Assembly: GCA_003161435.1 (NCBI GenBank)
Contig: PMOS01000002.1
Span: 1-64,000, forward strand
From: Vulcanimicrobiota bacterium
GTDB lineage: Bacteria > Vulcanimicrobiota > Vulcanimicrobiia > Vulcanimicrobiales > Vulcanimicrobiaceae
Direction of reading: 5' to 3'
DNA: 64,000 bases
Shown here: piece by piece, positions 37,809-46,462 of the stretch
Numbering within the stretch: the stretch's first letter is position 1
Layout: each line of letters begins with the position of its first letter
Translations under genes and position numbers: made by a program
The notes under the pieces: model-generated
The model's database searches: none
What the model was told of the DNA's origin: nothing
The model's input: the letters and a program-made list of their open reading frames with translations, nothing else

Positions 37809-38971
37809 CGGTCCTCTTGCCAGATCAGAAAGCCGCCGGCGGCCGCCGTGATGATGTTCGGCAACCAGGCGGCCAGGTATGGATCGAGCGCGCCGTTCTT
37901 TCCGAACGCGCCGGCGATCGCGACCATCGCGTAGTACACGAACAGGCCGACGATCGAAAGCACGATCCCGAGCGTGCGGCCTTTCTTGCCGAAGCGCACC
38001 GCCAGCGGCACCGCCAGGATCACGGCGATGAAGGCTGCGAACGGGTACGCGTACTTCGTCCCGAGCGTCAGCTCGCGCACGGCGAGATCGGTGCCGCCCT
38101 GGCCGGTCTGCTTGCGAAACTTGATGTCGCGCGCCAATTGCGTGGTGTTCATCGTGTACGTGTCATTGAACGAGCTGCTCAGAAAGTTCTGACCGTTGTC
38201 GCCCATCGGCAGCGAGATTCGCACCTCGCTCGCCATGATCGAGACGGCGCTGACTTGACCCTCGGCGTTGATGCGCGTTTGGACCGCGTGCTCGAGCACG
38301 ATTTGCGTCCCATCGATGCGCGCTGTCTTCGCCGCAAGGATCTGCGGGAACGGCGACGTGCGACCGGGCTGGTAGATCTCGACGTTCTGCATCGTCTTGC
38401 CGTCGGCGGAGACGGAGCCGATGTAGAACTCGTCACCGGTCGACGGATCGGCGCGGAAGATGTTCGGCTCGATCGGCAGCGTCTGCGAGCGATACAGGAT
38501 CTGATAGAAGCTGCGCGTGGACAGATCGGTCGCGACCGGCGCAACGTGCTCGTTGATCAGAAACGAACCGATCGCGACCGCGGCGCCCGCGAACAGCGGT
38601 AGCCGGATGATGCGGAAGAACGACACGCCCGACGTGCGCATCGCGTTGATCTCGTTGTCCGCCGCGAGCCGGCCGAAGCCCAGCAGCGTACCGAACAGGC
38701 AAGCGAACGGGAACGCGAGCGGTGTCGCCTGTGGGACACGGAACACCAAAAAGCGCAGCACGAGGAACACCGGCGCGCCCTTGTTGACCAGATAGTCCGC
38801 CGCGAGCACGAAGATGTTCGCGAACCAGAACAGGAAGAACGCGGCTAAGGCAAAGGCGAACGGCCCGGTGACTTCCTTGAGCACGTACGAATCGAGGATG
38901 CGCAGCCCCGGAACGCGAGGCGGCGCGGCGCGGGCGAACGTCGGTCTGCCCACGCCTGAATAGGCCGCCAC
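37805..38971 (-). CDS. lptF: LptF/LptG-family permease (YjgP/YjgQ)
   Basis: The 388-residue product has the family layout: two helices near the N-terminus (FAFALAAFFLFWFANIFVLA), an inner loop, a ~190-residue periplasmic jellyroll, and three C-terminal helices (FAAFIAVILAVPLAVRFGKKG, TLGIVLSIVGLFVYYAMVAIAG, then LPNIITAAAGGFLIW). It opens with LRILDSYVLKEVTGPF, typical of YjgP/YjgQ. It extracts LPS from the inner membrane. Only one such permease is in the window, so the second (LptG/F) and LptB are elsewhere or this one is a homodimer. The GTG start is 4 nt from the preceding gene's stop. Confidence 0.88.
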   Translation of the reverse strand: MAAYSGVGRPTFARAAPPRVPGLRILDSYVLKEVTGPFAFALAAFFLFWFANIFVLAADYLVNKGAPVFLVLRFLVFRVPQATPLAFPFACLFGTLLGFGRLAADNEINAMRTSGVSFFRIIRLPLFAGAAVAIGSFLINEHVAPVATDLSTRSFYQILYRSQTLPIEPNIFRADPSTGDEFYIGSVSADGKTMQNVEIYQPGRTSPFPQILAAKTARIDGTQIVLEHAVQTRINAEGQVSAVSIMASEVRISLPMGDNGQNFLSSSFNDTYTMNTTQLARDIKFRKQTGQGGTDLAVRELTLGTKYAYPFAAFIAVILAVPLAVRFGKKGRTLGIVLSIVGLFVYYAMVAIAGAFGKNGALDPYLAAWLPNIITAAAGGFLIWQEDR

Positions 38972-38975
38972 TTAC

Positions 38976-39503
38976 CTACCGCAGGCCGGCGACGACGCGA
39001 TCGACGTACGCGCGCGTCTCGGCATACGGCGGGATGCCGTGCGCCGCATCGACGGCGCCGGGTCCGGCGTTGTACGCAGCGACCGCGAGCCGAACGTTTC
39101 CTTTATAGCGCCGTAGCAAATCGCGCAGATAGCGCGTCCCTCCGTCGACGTTCTGATAGGGATCGAACGGGTTGCCGACACCGTACATTGAGGCGGTTCC
39201 GGGCATGAGCTGCATCAGTCCCTGGGCTCCGACGCGCGAGACGGCGCTCGGGTCGCCGTGCGACTCCGCGTCGATGACCGAAGCAACGAGCCGGCGGTCC
39301 ACCGAGTTCGCCTGCGAGTACTGGCGCACGATCGAATCGAGTTGGGCCGGGGCGAGGGCGTGCGGACCGCCGGGCATGAAGCCGCCGCCGCTGCAGCCAT
39401 TCAGACCGGCGAACACGAGGGCAAACATAAACCAGAGGCCGCGCGACGACACGTCATGTTGCGATTCGCCGCGGCGCGCACCCCGCCTTGTCATTGCCAG
39501 CAC
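38976..39503 (-). CDS. lytic transglycosylase lipoprotein (SLT domain)
   Basis: The 175-residue protein has a lipobox (FALVFAGLNGCSGGG) and an SLT domain: DRRLVASVIDAESHGDPSA with the catalytic Glu, SRVGAQGLMQLMPGTA, NPFDPYQNVDGGTRYLRDLL, and VAAYNAGPGAV. It cleaves peptidoglycan glycan strands with anhydro-ring formation. ATG 39494 and GTG 39503 are both possible starts; the lipobox suits either. It lies in the minus-strand envelope operon just before lptF. Confidence 0.92.
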   Translation of the reverse strand: MLAMTRRGARRGESQHDVSSRGLWFMFALVFAGLNGCSGGGFMPGGPHALAPAQLDSIVRQYSQANSVDRRLVASVIDAESHGDPSAVSRVGAQGLMQLMPGTASMYGVGNPFDPYQNVDGGTRYLRDLLRRYKGNVRLAVAAYNAGPGAVDAAHGIPPYAETRAYVDRVVAGLR

Positions 39504-39535
39504 TCTATAAGAGTGATCGGCGGGGCTGCGCTGAG

Positions 39536-40369
39536 TCAGGGAGTGAGGCTAATTCCCGGCAGCGCCGCCGCGCAGAGTTTGAGGGAACCGTGGCCCGCCG
39601 CGATCACCGACCGCCAGAACGTGCACAGCTCGGCGAGTTGGGCATCGCTCGTTTGCATGCGCGCCGTACCGGTCGTCAAGCCGGCGATAACGACGTCAGC
39701 GCCGTTGAGTTGCGGCAGGGCCCCGCTGGCGCGCAGCGCCCGCAGCGCGGGCTCGGTCGAGGCGGCCGGATCCTGGCCGTAGCGGAACAAGTTGAGCGCA
39801 CGGCTCTGTTGCCAGCCGTTGAAGATCGCGACGACGACGTGCTGCGAGGTGCCCCCCTCCAATCGCATGTCCCCGGCGGCGGCCTGCAGCGCGCCCATGG
39901 GGTCTGAGCCGGTCACGCCGCGTTCGAGCTGCGGCAGCCGGTCGAACGCGGCGCCCGTCTTGACCACGAAGGTGCGCAGGTCAGAGCGGTATCGCAGCGG
40001 GTTCACCGCGTTTTGGCCGGTCGGTGCGGGAACCTCGCCGGCGAAGAGCGGGAGCTCCGTCAACGAATCGGCGGTGATCGGGCGCAGGGTCATCGTCGCG
40101 CCGACGCCGGCGCAGCCGGCGACTTCGGCCGCCATCGCGCGGTAGGCCGGCCACCGGCTGGCCGGGATCGTGTCGCCGGCGGCCACGAGCAACTCGACCG
40201 ACGATGCGGCGTGCAACTCCCCGCTCAGCCAGGGACTCGGGCAACTGCGCGCCGCAGCCGACGGTTCGGCGGCCGAGGCGTCGGCCAAGCCCGCGCAGCC
40301 GGCCAGCGGGGCCACGCCCGCCAAGGCGACCGCGAGTCCGAGCGGGGCGGCGAGACGAGCGACGCGCAC
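39536..40369 (-). CDS. lipoprotein with a VWA-like fold, function unknown
   Basis: GTG 40369 lies 7 nt after the upstream stop and gives a strong lipoprotein signal (LAVALAGVAPLAGCAGL, lipobox LAGC). The 250-residue mature part has strand-helix repeats suggesting a von Willebrand A-like alpha/beta fold: SVELLVAAGDTIPASRW, VVVAIFNGWQQSRALNLF, NGADVVIAGLTTGTARM. The canonical DxSxS metal motif is not present, so metal-dependent adhesion is unlikely. It belongs to the minus-strand envelope run that continues to lptD. Confidence 0.65.
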   Translation of the reverse strand: MRVARLAAPLGLAVALAGVAPLAGCAGLADASAAEPSAAARSCPSPWLSGELHAASSVELLVAAGDTIPASRWPAYRAMAAEVAGCAGVGATMTLRPITADSLTELPLFAGEVPAPTGQNAVNPLRYRSDLRTFVVKTGAAFDRLPQLERGVTGSDPMGALQAAAGDMRLEGGTSQHVVVAIFNGWQQSRALNLFRYGQDPAASTEPALRALRASGALPQLNGADVVIAGLTTGTARMQTSDAQLAELCTFWRSVIAAGHGSLKLCAAALPGISLTP

Positions 40370-40376
40370 GAAGCGT

Positions 40377-41204
40377 CTATCCGCTGTGGATGACGCCGTT
40401 GCCGGAGGCGGGTGCCGCCGGTTGCGGCGCGGCGGTCTGCGACGTGTCACTCGAGACGGTCGGCACCCGGACGGAGCCGAAATCCTGGCCGGCGACGCTC
40501 GCTGCGCGTTCGACGGCGGCCAGCTCGTGCTCCGTCGACGCCAAGTGCAGCTCGTTCGTGCGCAGCGCCGCGCGCAGGCGCGAGAGCCGGTGGCGCAGCG
40601 CCAGCGAGTCGAACGACTCGCGGTGGTAGCCCGCAGTGAAGGCGATCACGATCCCGATGAACGCGAGGGTCGTCAGCGCCGCGGCTTGCACCACCGGGCC
40701 GATCGCCGAGGTCACGCCGTCGCTCGACGCCTGCGCGTAGCCCATCCGCAGCTCGAAGCCGACGGCGAGGAACGCGGTGACCGCGAGCGCGGCGAGCCCG
40801 AAACAGACCCCGTCCAGGAATGTGTGCTGCTGCGGTATGCGGTATCGCCGCGCCAGCTCACCGAGCAAGAGGCCCAGCAAGAAGCCGCCGGCGGCGAACG
40901 CGCAGGTCAAGGCGACGAGCTCGACCGCCGTGGCAAAGAAGAAGACCAGGCTCATCATCCGTGCCGGATACCATTCCAGCACGATCGCGAGGAGCGCGAG
41001 GACCCCGATCAACTCGAGCATCCAGCCGCGGTCGTAGGCCGGGAGCGCGTCGAACCGCGTCTGCGCGGCGCGAATCTGCGCCTCGCCCGCGGCGCACCGT
41101 TGTTCGAGCTCGGCGACCCGCAACTGCGCGCGGTGCACCTTATCGAGGATGGCGGCGTGATCGTCGTTACGATACGCGCGCTGCTGATACGTGGGAGAGG
41201 CCAT
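40377..41204 (-). CDS. membrane protein with coiled-coil ends
   Basis: ATG 41204 is used because GGAGG lies 11 nt upstream and the alternative GTG codons overlap that site. The 275-residue protein starts with a coiled-coil-like stretch (ILDKVHRAQLRVAELEQRCA), then has five or so helices (IGVLALLAIVLEWY; SLVFFFATAVELVALTCAFA; FLLGLLLGELARRY; GVCFGLAALAVTAFLAVGFE; AALTTLAFIGIVIAF), and a Ser/Ala/Pro-rich soluble tail. No family is recognised. It is the first gene of the minus-strand envelope run. Confidence 0.65.
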   Translation of the reverse strand: MASPTYQQRAYRNDDHAAILDKVHRAQLRVAELEQRCAAGEAQIRAAQTRFDALPAYDRGWMLELIGVLALLAIVLEWYPARMMSLVFFFATAVELVALTCAFAAGGFLLGLLLGELARRYRIPQQHTFLDGVCFGLAALAVTAFLAVGFELRMGYAQASSDGVTSAIGPVVQAAALTTLAFIGIVIAFTAGYHRESFDSLALRHRLSRLRAALRTNELHLASTEHELAAVERAASVAGQDFGSVRVPTVSSDTSQTAAPQPAAPASGNGVIHSG

Positions 41205-41446
41205 GTCGGTCACCACCTCCGGTGAGACGTATCACGATGTGGAAGACGATGTTTCGGCCTCGGCGCGTTCGGATTTCGACCGGGGTCAAGCAAGGGGGTC
41301 CACGTTCGATCAAGCCAGGTCCGGGACCCCGCGGCTAACGTCCTAACGCAAACAGGTTCGCGAGTACCACTGCGATCATCGCGCTACTCTTCGAACGTGT
41401 GTTCGGTTTCGTCGTTAGCGCGACGTGAATTCCTCACCCGCTTCTG
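41205..41446. other. divergent gap upstream of mraZ
   Basis: No gene was recognised in the left part of this gap. It contains a 7-bp hairpin, GGGGTCC (41295-41301) with GGACCCC (41324-41330), and must hold the promoter of the minus-strand membrane-protein gene. The mraZ promoter and operator lie immediately to the right, starting at 41447. Confidence 0.4.
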
Positions 41447-41475
41447 TTGCCGTGTGGTGGTGGGTGGGATATAGT
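41447..41475 (+). promoter_or_regulatory. sigma-70-type promoter of the dcw cluster
   Basis: TTGCCG (41447-41452) and TATAGT (41470-41475) are separated by exactly 17 nt, giving a predicted start near 41482, about 37 nt before the mraZ ATG. The spacer and downstream region are covered by TGG boxes, so MraZ would compete with RNA polymerase. Confidence 0.75.
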
Positions 41476-41508
41476 GGTTGGAGATGGAGCGTTGGGGAGC
41501 ACGGTGGT
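41454..41508 (+). promoter_or_regulatory. MraZ operator: six TGG boxes at 10-bp spacing
   Basis: GTGGT (41454), GTGGG (41464), GTGGT (41474), ATGGA (41484), GGGGA (41494) and GTGGT (41504) recur every 10 bp. Characterised MraZ binds direct repeats of TGGGN-type boxes spaced by one helical turn, so this array is a good candidate for autoregulation of the cluster. Four of the six are exact GTGG; two are degenerate. Confidence 0.8.
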
Positions 41509-41518
41509 GATCCCTGTG

Positions 41519-41956
41519 ATGGATCGTCCGCTGTTCACAGGATTGGTCGAGCACAGCCTTGACGACAAGGGGCGCCTTGTCGTGCCCTCCCGTTTTCGGG
41601 CTCAACTCGGTAGCAGCTTCTTTTTGACCATCCTTCAGCCCGACGGGTGTCTGGAACTCTGCCCCGCGGTGGAGATGCTGGACGTGCGCGGCCGGATCGA
41701 AGCTGCGACGAAGCGGGACGAAAACTTTCGCACCGTTCGACGGCATCTATTCTCGAACACCGACGAGGTCAGCTGCGACGAGCAAGGCCGCATCATGATC
41801 CCGCCGGCGTTGCGCGTGTGGGCCGACCTGCAAAAGCAGGTCGTGTCGATCGGCGCGATGTCGCGCGTCGAGGTGTGGGCGAAGGAGCGCTACGAGCGCC
41901 ATCTGCTCGATCGCGGCGATCTCGGCGACTACACCTCGGAATTGGGACTCTCTTGA
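41519..41956 (+). CDS. mraZ: transcriptional regulator MraZ
   Basis: The 145-residue protein has two SpoVT/AbrB-like repeats, each with the DxKGR/DxxGR turn: HSLDDKGRLVVPSRFR and VSCDEQGRIMIPPALR. ATG 41519 is chosen for family length; the longer frame to 41447 would run through the operator. MraZ forms ring-shaped oligomers that bind the direct-repeat operator upstream and repress the dcw cluster. It is the first gene of the cluster and is followed immediately by rsmH. Confidence 0.95.
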   Translation: MDRPLFTGLVEHSLDDKGRLVVPSRFRAQLGSSFFLTILQPDGCLELCPAVEMLDVRGRIEAATKRDENFRTVRRHLFSNTDEVSCDEQGRIMIPPALRVWADLQKQVVSIGAMSRVEVWAKERYERHLLDRGDLGDYTSELGLS

Positions 41957-42829
41957 GTGGCGCACGTCGCGGTTCTCGCCCGAGAGTCGCTCGACGCGCT
42001 CGATGTGCGCGCCGGCGGGACCTACGTCGATGCGACGTTCGGGGCGGGCGGACATGCCGCGCTCATCTTGGACGCGCTCGGCACGGCGGGCCGGCTGATC
42101 GCGTTCGACGCGGACCCCACCGCGAGCGCGCGCGCGATCGACGATCCTCGCTTCACGCTGCTGCACGCGAACTTCCGCGACTTGGCGTCGCACCTCGACG
42201 CGATCGGAGTCGCGAGCGTGGACGGCGTGCTGTTCGACTTGGGGGTCAGCTCGATGCAGCTCGATGAAGGCGAACGCGGCTTCTCGTTCCGCGCCGCCGC
42301 GCCGCTGGACATGCGGCTCGATCCGAGTTCCGGCGAGAGTGTGGCCGAGTTCCTGGCCACCCGCGACGAGCACGAGATCGCCGATGTCATCTACCGTTAC
42401 GGCGAGGAGCGAGCGTCGCGTCGGATCGCGCGCGCCATCGTCGCCCTGCGCGACGCCGGCACGCCGGTTCGCGACACGCTCGACCTGGCCGGCGTCATCG
42501 CGCGCGCGGCGCGCGCGCCCGCCCATCAGCGCATCCATCCCGCGACGCGGACGTTTCAGGCGCTCCGCATCGCCGTCAACGACGAGCTCGGCGCGTTGCG
42601 CGACGGGCTCGACGCTGCGCTCGCCCGCACCGCACCCGGCGGCCGCGTCGCCGTCATCAGCTTCCACTCGCTCGAGGATCGCATCGTGAAGAACACGTTT
42701 CGTGAGGACTCCCGCGTGCGCGTCCTCACGCGCAAACCGCTCGTCGCCGGCGACGACGAGGTCGCGGCGAACCCGCGCGCGCGCAGCGCGAAGCTGCGCG
42801 TCGCCGAGCGTGTCGAGGTCGCGGCGTGA
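41957..42829 (+). CDS. rsmH: 16S rRNA (cytosine-1402-N4)-methyltransferase RsmH
   Basis: The 290-residue enzyme shows the SAM-binding TYVDATFGAGGHAALIL, the acidic IAFDADPTA, the VLFDLGVSSMQLDEGERGF signature with FDLG, PLDMRLDP, and the C-terminal VISFHSLEDRIVKNTFR. It methylates C1402 of 16S rRNA. The GTG start follows the mraZ stop without a gap, and its own stop overlaps the ftsL start. Confidence 0.96.
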   Translation: MAHVAVLARESLDALDVRAGGTYVDATFGAGGHAALILDALGTAGRLIAFDADPTASARAIDDPRFTLLHANFRDLASHLDAIGVASVDGVLFDLGVSSMQLDEGERGFSFRAAAPLDMRLDPSSGESVAEFLATRDEHEIADVIYRYGEERASRRIARAIVALRDAGTPVRDTLDLAGVIARAARAPAHQRIHPATRTFQALRIAVNDELGALRDGLDAALARTAPGGRVAVISFHSLEDRIVKNTFREDSRVRVLTRKPLVAGDDEVAANPRARSAKLRVAERVEVAA

Positions 42830-43239
42830 TCGCGGCGCAACGCGTGGTCGCCGAGCCTCGCATCGAGCGCGCTCGCACCGCTACCCGGCAGCGCACGCGG
42901 CGCACGCGGCGCCGGCTGCACGCACCGGTGCACGCCGTCGTCACGCTGGCGATCGTGTTGCTCGTGCCGCTGCTCGGCTATGTCACGCTGACCGCCAACC
43001 TCACCTCGCTCAACTACTCGCTTGCACGCGCCGAACGCGATCGCACCGCGCTGCTCGGCGACGCGCAGCGGCGCGACGAACAGATCGCGCGGCTCGAGTC
43101 GCCCGACCGTCTGGCGGCGGTCGCCGGAGCGTTGCAAATGCACGATCCGCATGTCTACGCCGTCGTGCGGATTCTCGAACCGAAACCGCAACCCAAACCG
43201 GCCGGGCTCGCCGTCTTCGCGTGGTTTAACGCGCGATAA
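42826..43239 (+). CDS. ftsL: cell division protein FtsL-like
   Basis: The 137-residue protein has the FtsL layout: a short basic cytoplasmic end (RQRTRRTRRRLHAPVH), one membrane helix (VVTLAIVLLVPLLGYVTLTA), and a periplasmic leucine-zipper-like coiled coil (LNYSLARAERDRTALLGDAQ...EQIARLESPDRLAAVAG). FtsL recruits and activates FtsI/FtsW at the septum. The identity rests on position and topology because FtsL is poorly conserved. The start overlaps rsmH by 4 nt and the stop overlaps ftsI by TAATG. Confidence 0.85.
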   Translation: MIAAQRVVAEPRIERARTATRQRTRRTRRRLHAPVHAVVTLAIVLLVPLLGYVTLTANLTSLNYSLARAERDRTALLGDAQRRDEQIARLESPDRLAAVAGALQMHDPHVYAVVRILEPKPQPKPAGLAVFAWFNAR

Positions 43240-45005
43240 TGGCGGCGCGTGCCTTCGCGCGCGTCGCACCGGTACGGGCGAAGTTCTCGCTCGTCGCGGT
43301 CGTCGCGCTGGCCCTGGTCCTGGCCTGGCGGCTCGGCGACGTGCAGGTGCGCCAAGGACCGTGGCTGGCGCGCACCGCGCTGGCGCAGCACGACGAAGCG
43401 GTCGAATCGTTCGCCAAACGCGGCGCGATCCTCGATCGCGACGGCGGCGTGCTGGTTCGGTCGCTGCCGTCGGAGTCGATCTATGCGGTGCCGGCCGAAG
43501 TGACCGACCCCCACGGCGAAGCGCTCAAGCTCGCGCCGGTGCTCAATGCACCGGCCGCCGGCATCGAAGCGACGCTGCGCGCGAAGGCCGGGTTCCGCTG
43601 GCTCGCGCGCAAGGTGCGGCACGCGGTCGCCGAGCGCGTCCACGCGCTGGCTTTGGCGGGGATCGACACGAAGGGCGAGGACACCGGCCTGCGTTACGTC
43701 GCTTCGGGGCGGCTAGCCTCGACCGTCGTCGGCTTCACCGGCACCGACGAGAACGGCCTCGACGGCTTGGAGTACTCGCTCGACACGCTGCTGCGCGGCA
43801 AACCGGGGCGGATGCTGATCGAAGCCGACCTGTACGGCCACGCCATGCCGTTCGGTCAGGTCCAGGTTGTCGATCGCGCCGTCGCAGGCCGCACGATCGT
43901 GACGACGATCGATCCGTATCTGCAGTTCGAGGCCGAGCGGCTGTTGCGCGCGAGCCTCAAGAAGTGGAACGCCCGCAGCGCGACCGCGATCGTGATGGAT
44001 CCGTGGACCGGCGAGTTGCTGGCGGTTGCGAACCTGCCCGACTTCGATCCCGGCCGCTTCGCAGCGTTCTCGCCGGATAGCTGGCGCGACCGGGCGATCA
44101 GCGACGCATACGAACCCGGCTCGACGTTCAAGCTGATCACGGCGGCCGCCGCGTTGGAGAGTGGGCGCTTTTCGACCGCGTCGCGGCTTCCGGCGCGCGA
44201 TTCGATCCAAGCCGGCGGGCGCACGATCTACAACGCCGAGGACGGGATGATGGCTGCGAACCTCGGCAGCGAGACGATCGAGGATATCATCGCCTACTCG
44301 CACAACGTCGGCGCGGCCGAGGTGGGCATGGCGACCGGACCGTCCGCGATGTACCGGATGATTCGGAAATTCGGCTTCGGCGACCCGACCTACATCGAGC
44401 TGCCGGGTGAGAATTCTGGGATCGTCAACGCGCCGTCGGAATGGAGCGGCTCGTCGCTGGCGACGATCTCGTTCGGGCACAGCATCTCGATCACGCCGCT
44501 CGCGCTCGTGCGCGCATACGCCGCGATCGCCAACGGCGGGCTGCTGTTGCGGCCGCGGATCGTCGATGCGATCGAGGACGGCGACGGCCGGCTCGTCTAC
44601 CGGTACGGCCGCGAGGTGGAGCGGCGCGTGATCGCGCCGGCGACCGCCGCGACGTTGCAGCACTTTTTGCGCGCCGTCGTCCTGCGCGGCACGGGCAACC
44701 CGACCGCGCGCGTCGCGGGCTACACGACGGCCGGCAAGACCGGCACCGCGCAGGTCGTCGAGAACGGCCGCTACCTGCCGGGTGCATACATCGCCTCGTT
44801 CGTCGGGATGATACCGGCCGAGCACCCGCGCTACGTCATCCTGGTGAAGGTCGACCGGCCGCGCGGTTCGATCTACGGCTCGCAGGTCGCCGCACCGGTC
44901 TTCGCCGAGCTCGCGCGCGACGCGATGCTGCACGCCGGCGTGATGCCGGCCAGCCCGCCGGCGCGCTTGGTCCGGGCGGGCCGAGCCCCGAAGGCGAGAC
45001 GTTGA
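43239..45005 (+). CDS. ftsI: septal peptidoglycan transpeptidase FtsI (PBP3)
   Basis: The 588-residue class B penicillin-binding protein has one N-terminal helix, a pedestal domain, and the transpeptidase motifs EPGSTFKLITAAA (Ser295 and Lys298), SHN in IAYSHNVG, and KTG in AGKTGTAQV. It cross-links septal peptidoglycan with FtsW. The start shares a base with the ftsL stop, and its stop overlaps the murE start (TGATG). Confidence 0.96.
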   Translation: MAARAFARVAPVRAKFSLVAVVALALVLAWRLGDVQVRQGPWLARTALAQHDEAVESFAKRGAILDRDGGVLVRSLPSESIYAVPAEVTDPHGEALKLAPVLNAPAAGIEATLRAKAGFRWLARKVRHAVAERVHALALAGIDTKGEDTGLRYVASGRLASTVVGFTGTDENGLDGLEYSLDTLLRGKPGRMLIEADLYGHAMPFGQVQVVDRAVAGRTIVTTIDPYLQFEAERLLRASLKKWNARSATAIVMDPWTGELLAVANLPDFDPGRFAAFSPDSWRDRAISDAYEPGSTFKLITAAAALESGRFSTASRLPARDSIQAGGRTIYNAEDGMMAANLGSETIEDIIAYSHNVGAAEVGMATGPSAMYRMIRKFGFGDPTYIELPGENSGIVNAPSEWSGSSLATISFGHSISITPLALVRAYAAIANGGLLLRPRIVDAIEDGDGRLVYRYGREVERRVIAPATAATLQHFLRAVVLRGTGNPTARVAGYTTAGKTGTAQVVENGRYLPGAYIASFVGMIPAEHPRYVILVKVDRPRGSIYGSQVAAPVFAELARDAMLHAGVMPASPPARLVRAGRAPKARR

Positions 45006-46462
45006 TGCGAGAGACTGCCGGCCTCGTCGCGATCCTCGAGGGCGCCCGGGTCGCCGGCTCGCTGCCCGCCTCGGTCGACGCCGTGGCGAGCGACTCGCGC
45101 TCGGTGCGGCCCGGGACGCTGTTCGTCGCGTTGCGCGGCGAGCGCGCCGACGGGCACGACTTCGTGCGCGACGCGGTCGCCCGCGGCGCGTCCGTCGTCG
45201 TCGTCGACGCGCTGGCGAACGTCGCGCCGGCCGGCGTTCCGCTGGTGATCGTCCCCGACACGCGGGTGGCCGCGTCGGCGCTCGCCGACGCGTTCTACGA
45301 TCGCCCGTCGCAGGCGCTGATCGTGGTCGGCATCACCGGCACCAATGGCAAGACGACCACGACGCACTTGGTGCGCGACGTCCTCGAGGCCGCCGGGATC
45401 CCGTGCGGGATCATCGGCACGCTGGGCGGTCAGTTTCGCGAGCAGCGCTGGGCACTCTCGAACACGACGCCGCTGGCCGTCGAGCTGCACGGGCTGCTCG
45501 CCGCGCAGCGCGACGCGGGGGCGCGCGCGGTGGCGATGGAGGTTTCGTCCCACGCGCTCGCGCTGCGCCGCGTCGATCACGTCCGGTTCCGCGTCGGCGC
45601 GCTGACCAACCTGACCCGCGATCACCTCGACTTTCACGGTACGTTCGAACGCTACGCCGCAGCGAAGCGGCGTCTGTTCGAGCTGGCGCGCGACGCGGTG
45701 ATCAACGTCGACGATCAGTGGGGTGCCGAGCTCGCGCGCAGCCGCTTCGCCGCCGCCTTGCCGACGGTACCGTATTCGATCGACGTCGACGCACCCGGCG
45801 GCTTGCGCGCGACCGATCTGGAGCTCGCCGGCGACGGCTCGATGTTTCGCGCCGGCGGTGCCGTGTTCACCATCAACCTGCCTGGGCGCTTCAACGTGCG
45901 CAACGCGCTGGCCGCGCTCGGCATCGCGACGATGCTGGGGATCGGCGTCGACGACATTCGGCGCGGGCTTGCCGCCACGCGCGCGGTGCCCGGCCGGATG
46001 GAACGGATCGGCGCGTTCGGGATCAACGCGATCGTCGACTACGCGCACACGCCCGACGCCCTCGAGAACGTGCTGCACGCCGCGCGCGAGACGACCAAAC
46101 GCGATCTGATCGTCGTGTTCGGCTGCGGCGGTGACCGCGATCCCGGCAAGCGCATGCAGATGGGCGAGATCGCCGCGCGGCTCGCCGACCGCGTGATCGT
46201 GACGTCGGACAACCCGCGCGGCGAGGATCCGATGGAGATCGCGCTGGCAGTGGCCAACGGCTTCGAGCGCACCGAGATCGAGCTCGACCGGCGACGCGCG
46301 ATCCGCCGCGCGATCGACGGCGCCGAGGCCGGCGATACGATCGTCGTCGCCGGCAAAGGTCACGAGACGTATCAGATCGTCGGGCACGAGCGGCGCTCGT
46401 TCGACGACCGCGATGAGGTGCGCATCGCCTTCGGCAAGCGCGCGGAGTCGGTCCGGCGATGA
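45005..46462 (+). CDS. murE: UDP-MurNAc-tripeptide ligase MurE
   Basis: The 485-residue Mur ligase has the ATP loop GITGTNGKTTTT (residues ~109-120), the central EVSSHALALRRVDHVRF, LTRDHLDFHGT, and the C-terminal specificity motif SDNPRGEDP. DNPR is the signature for meso-diaminopimelate, so the organism makes DAP-type peptidoglycan. The ATG at 45005 overlaps the ftsI stop; the much longer open frame upstream is a shadow of ftsI. Confidence 0.97.
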   Translation: MRETAGLVAILEGARVAGSLPASVDAVASDSRSVRPGTLFVALRGERADGHDFVRDAVARGASVVVVDALANVAPAGVPLVIVPDTRVAASALADAFYDRPSQALIVVGITGTNGKTTTTHLVRDVLEAAGIPCGIIGTLGGQFREQRWALSNTTPLAVELHGLLAAQRDAGARAVAMEVSSHALALRRVDHVRFRVGALTNLTRDHLDFHGTFERYAAAKRRLFELARDAVINVDDQWGAELARSRFAAALPTVPYSIDVDAPGGLRATDLELAGDGSMFRAGGAVFTINLPGRFNVRNALAALGIATMLGIGVDDIRRGLAATRAVPGRMERIGAFGINAIVDYAHTPDALENVLHAARETTKRDLIVVFGCGGDRDPGKRMQMGEIAARLADRVIVTSDNPRGEDPMEIALAVANGFERTEIELDRRRAIRRAIDGAEAGDTIVVAGKGHETYQIVGHERRSFDDRDEVRIAFGKRAESVRR

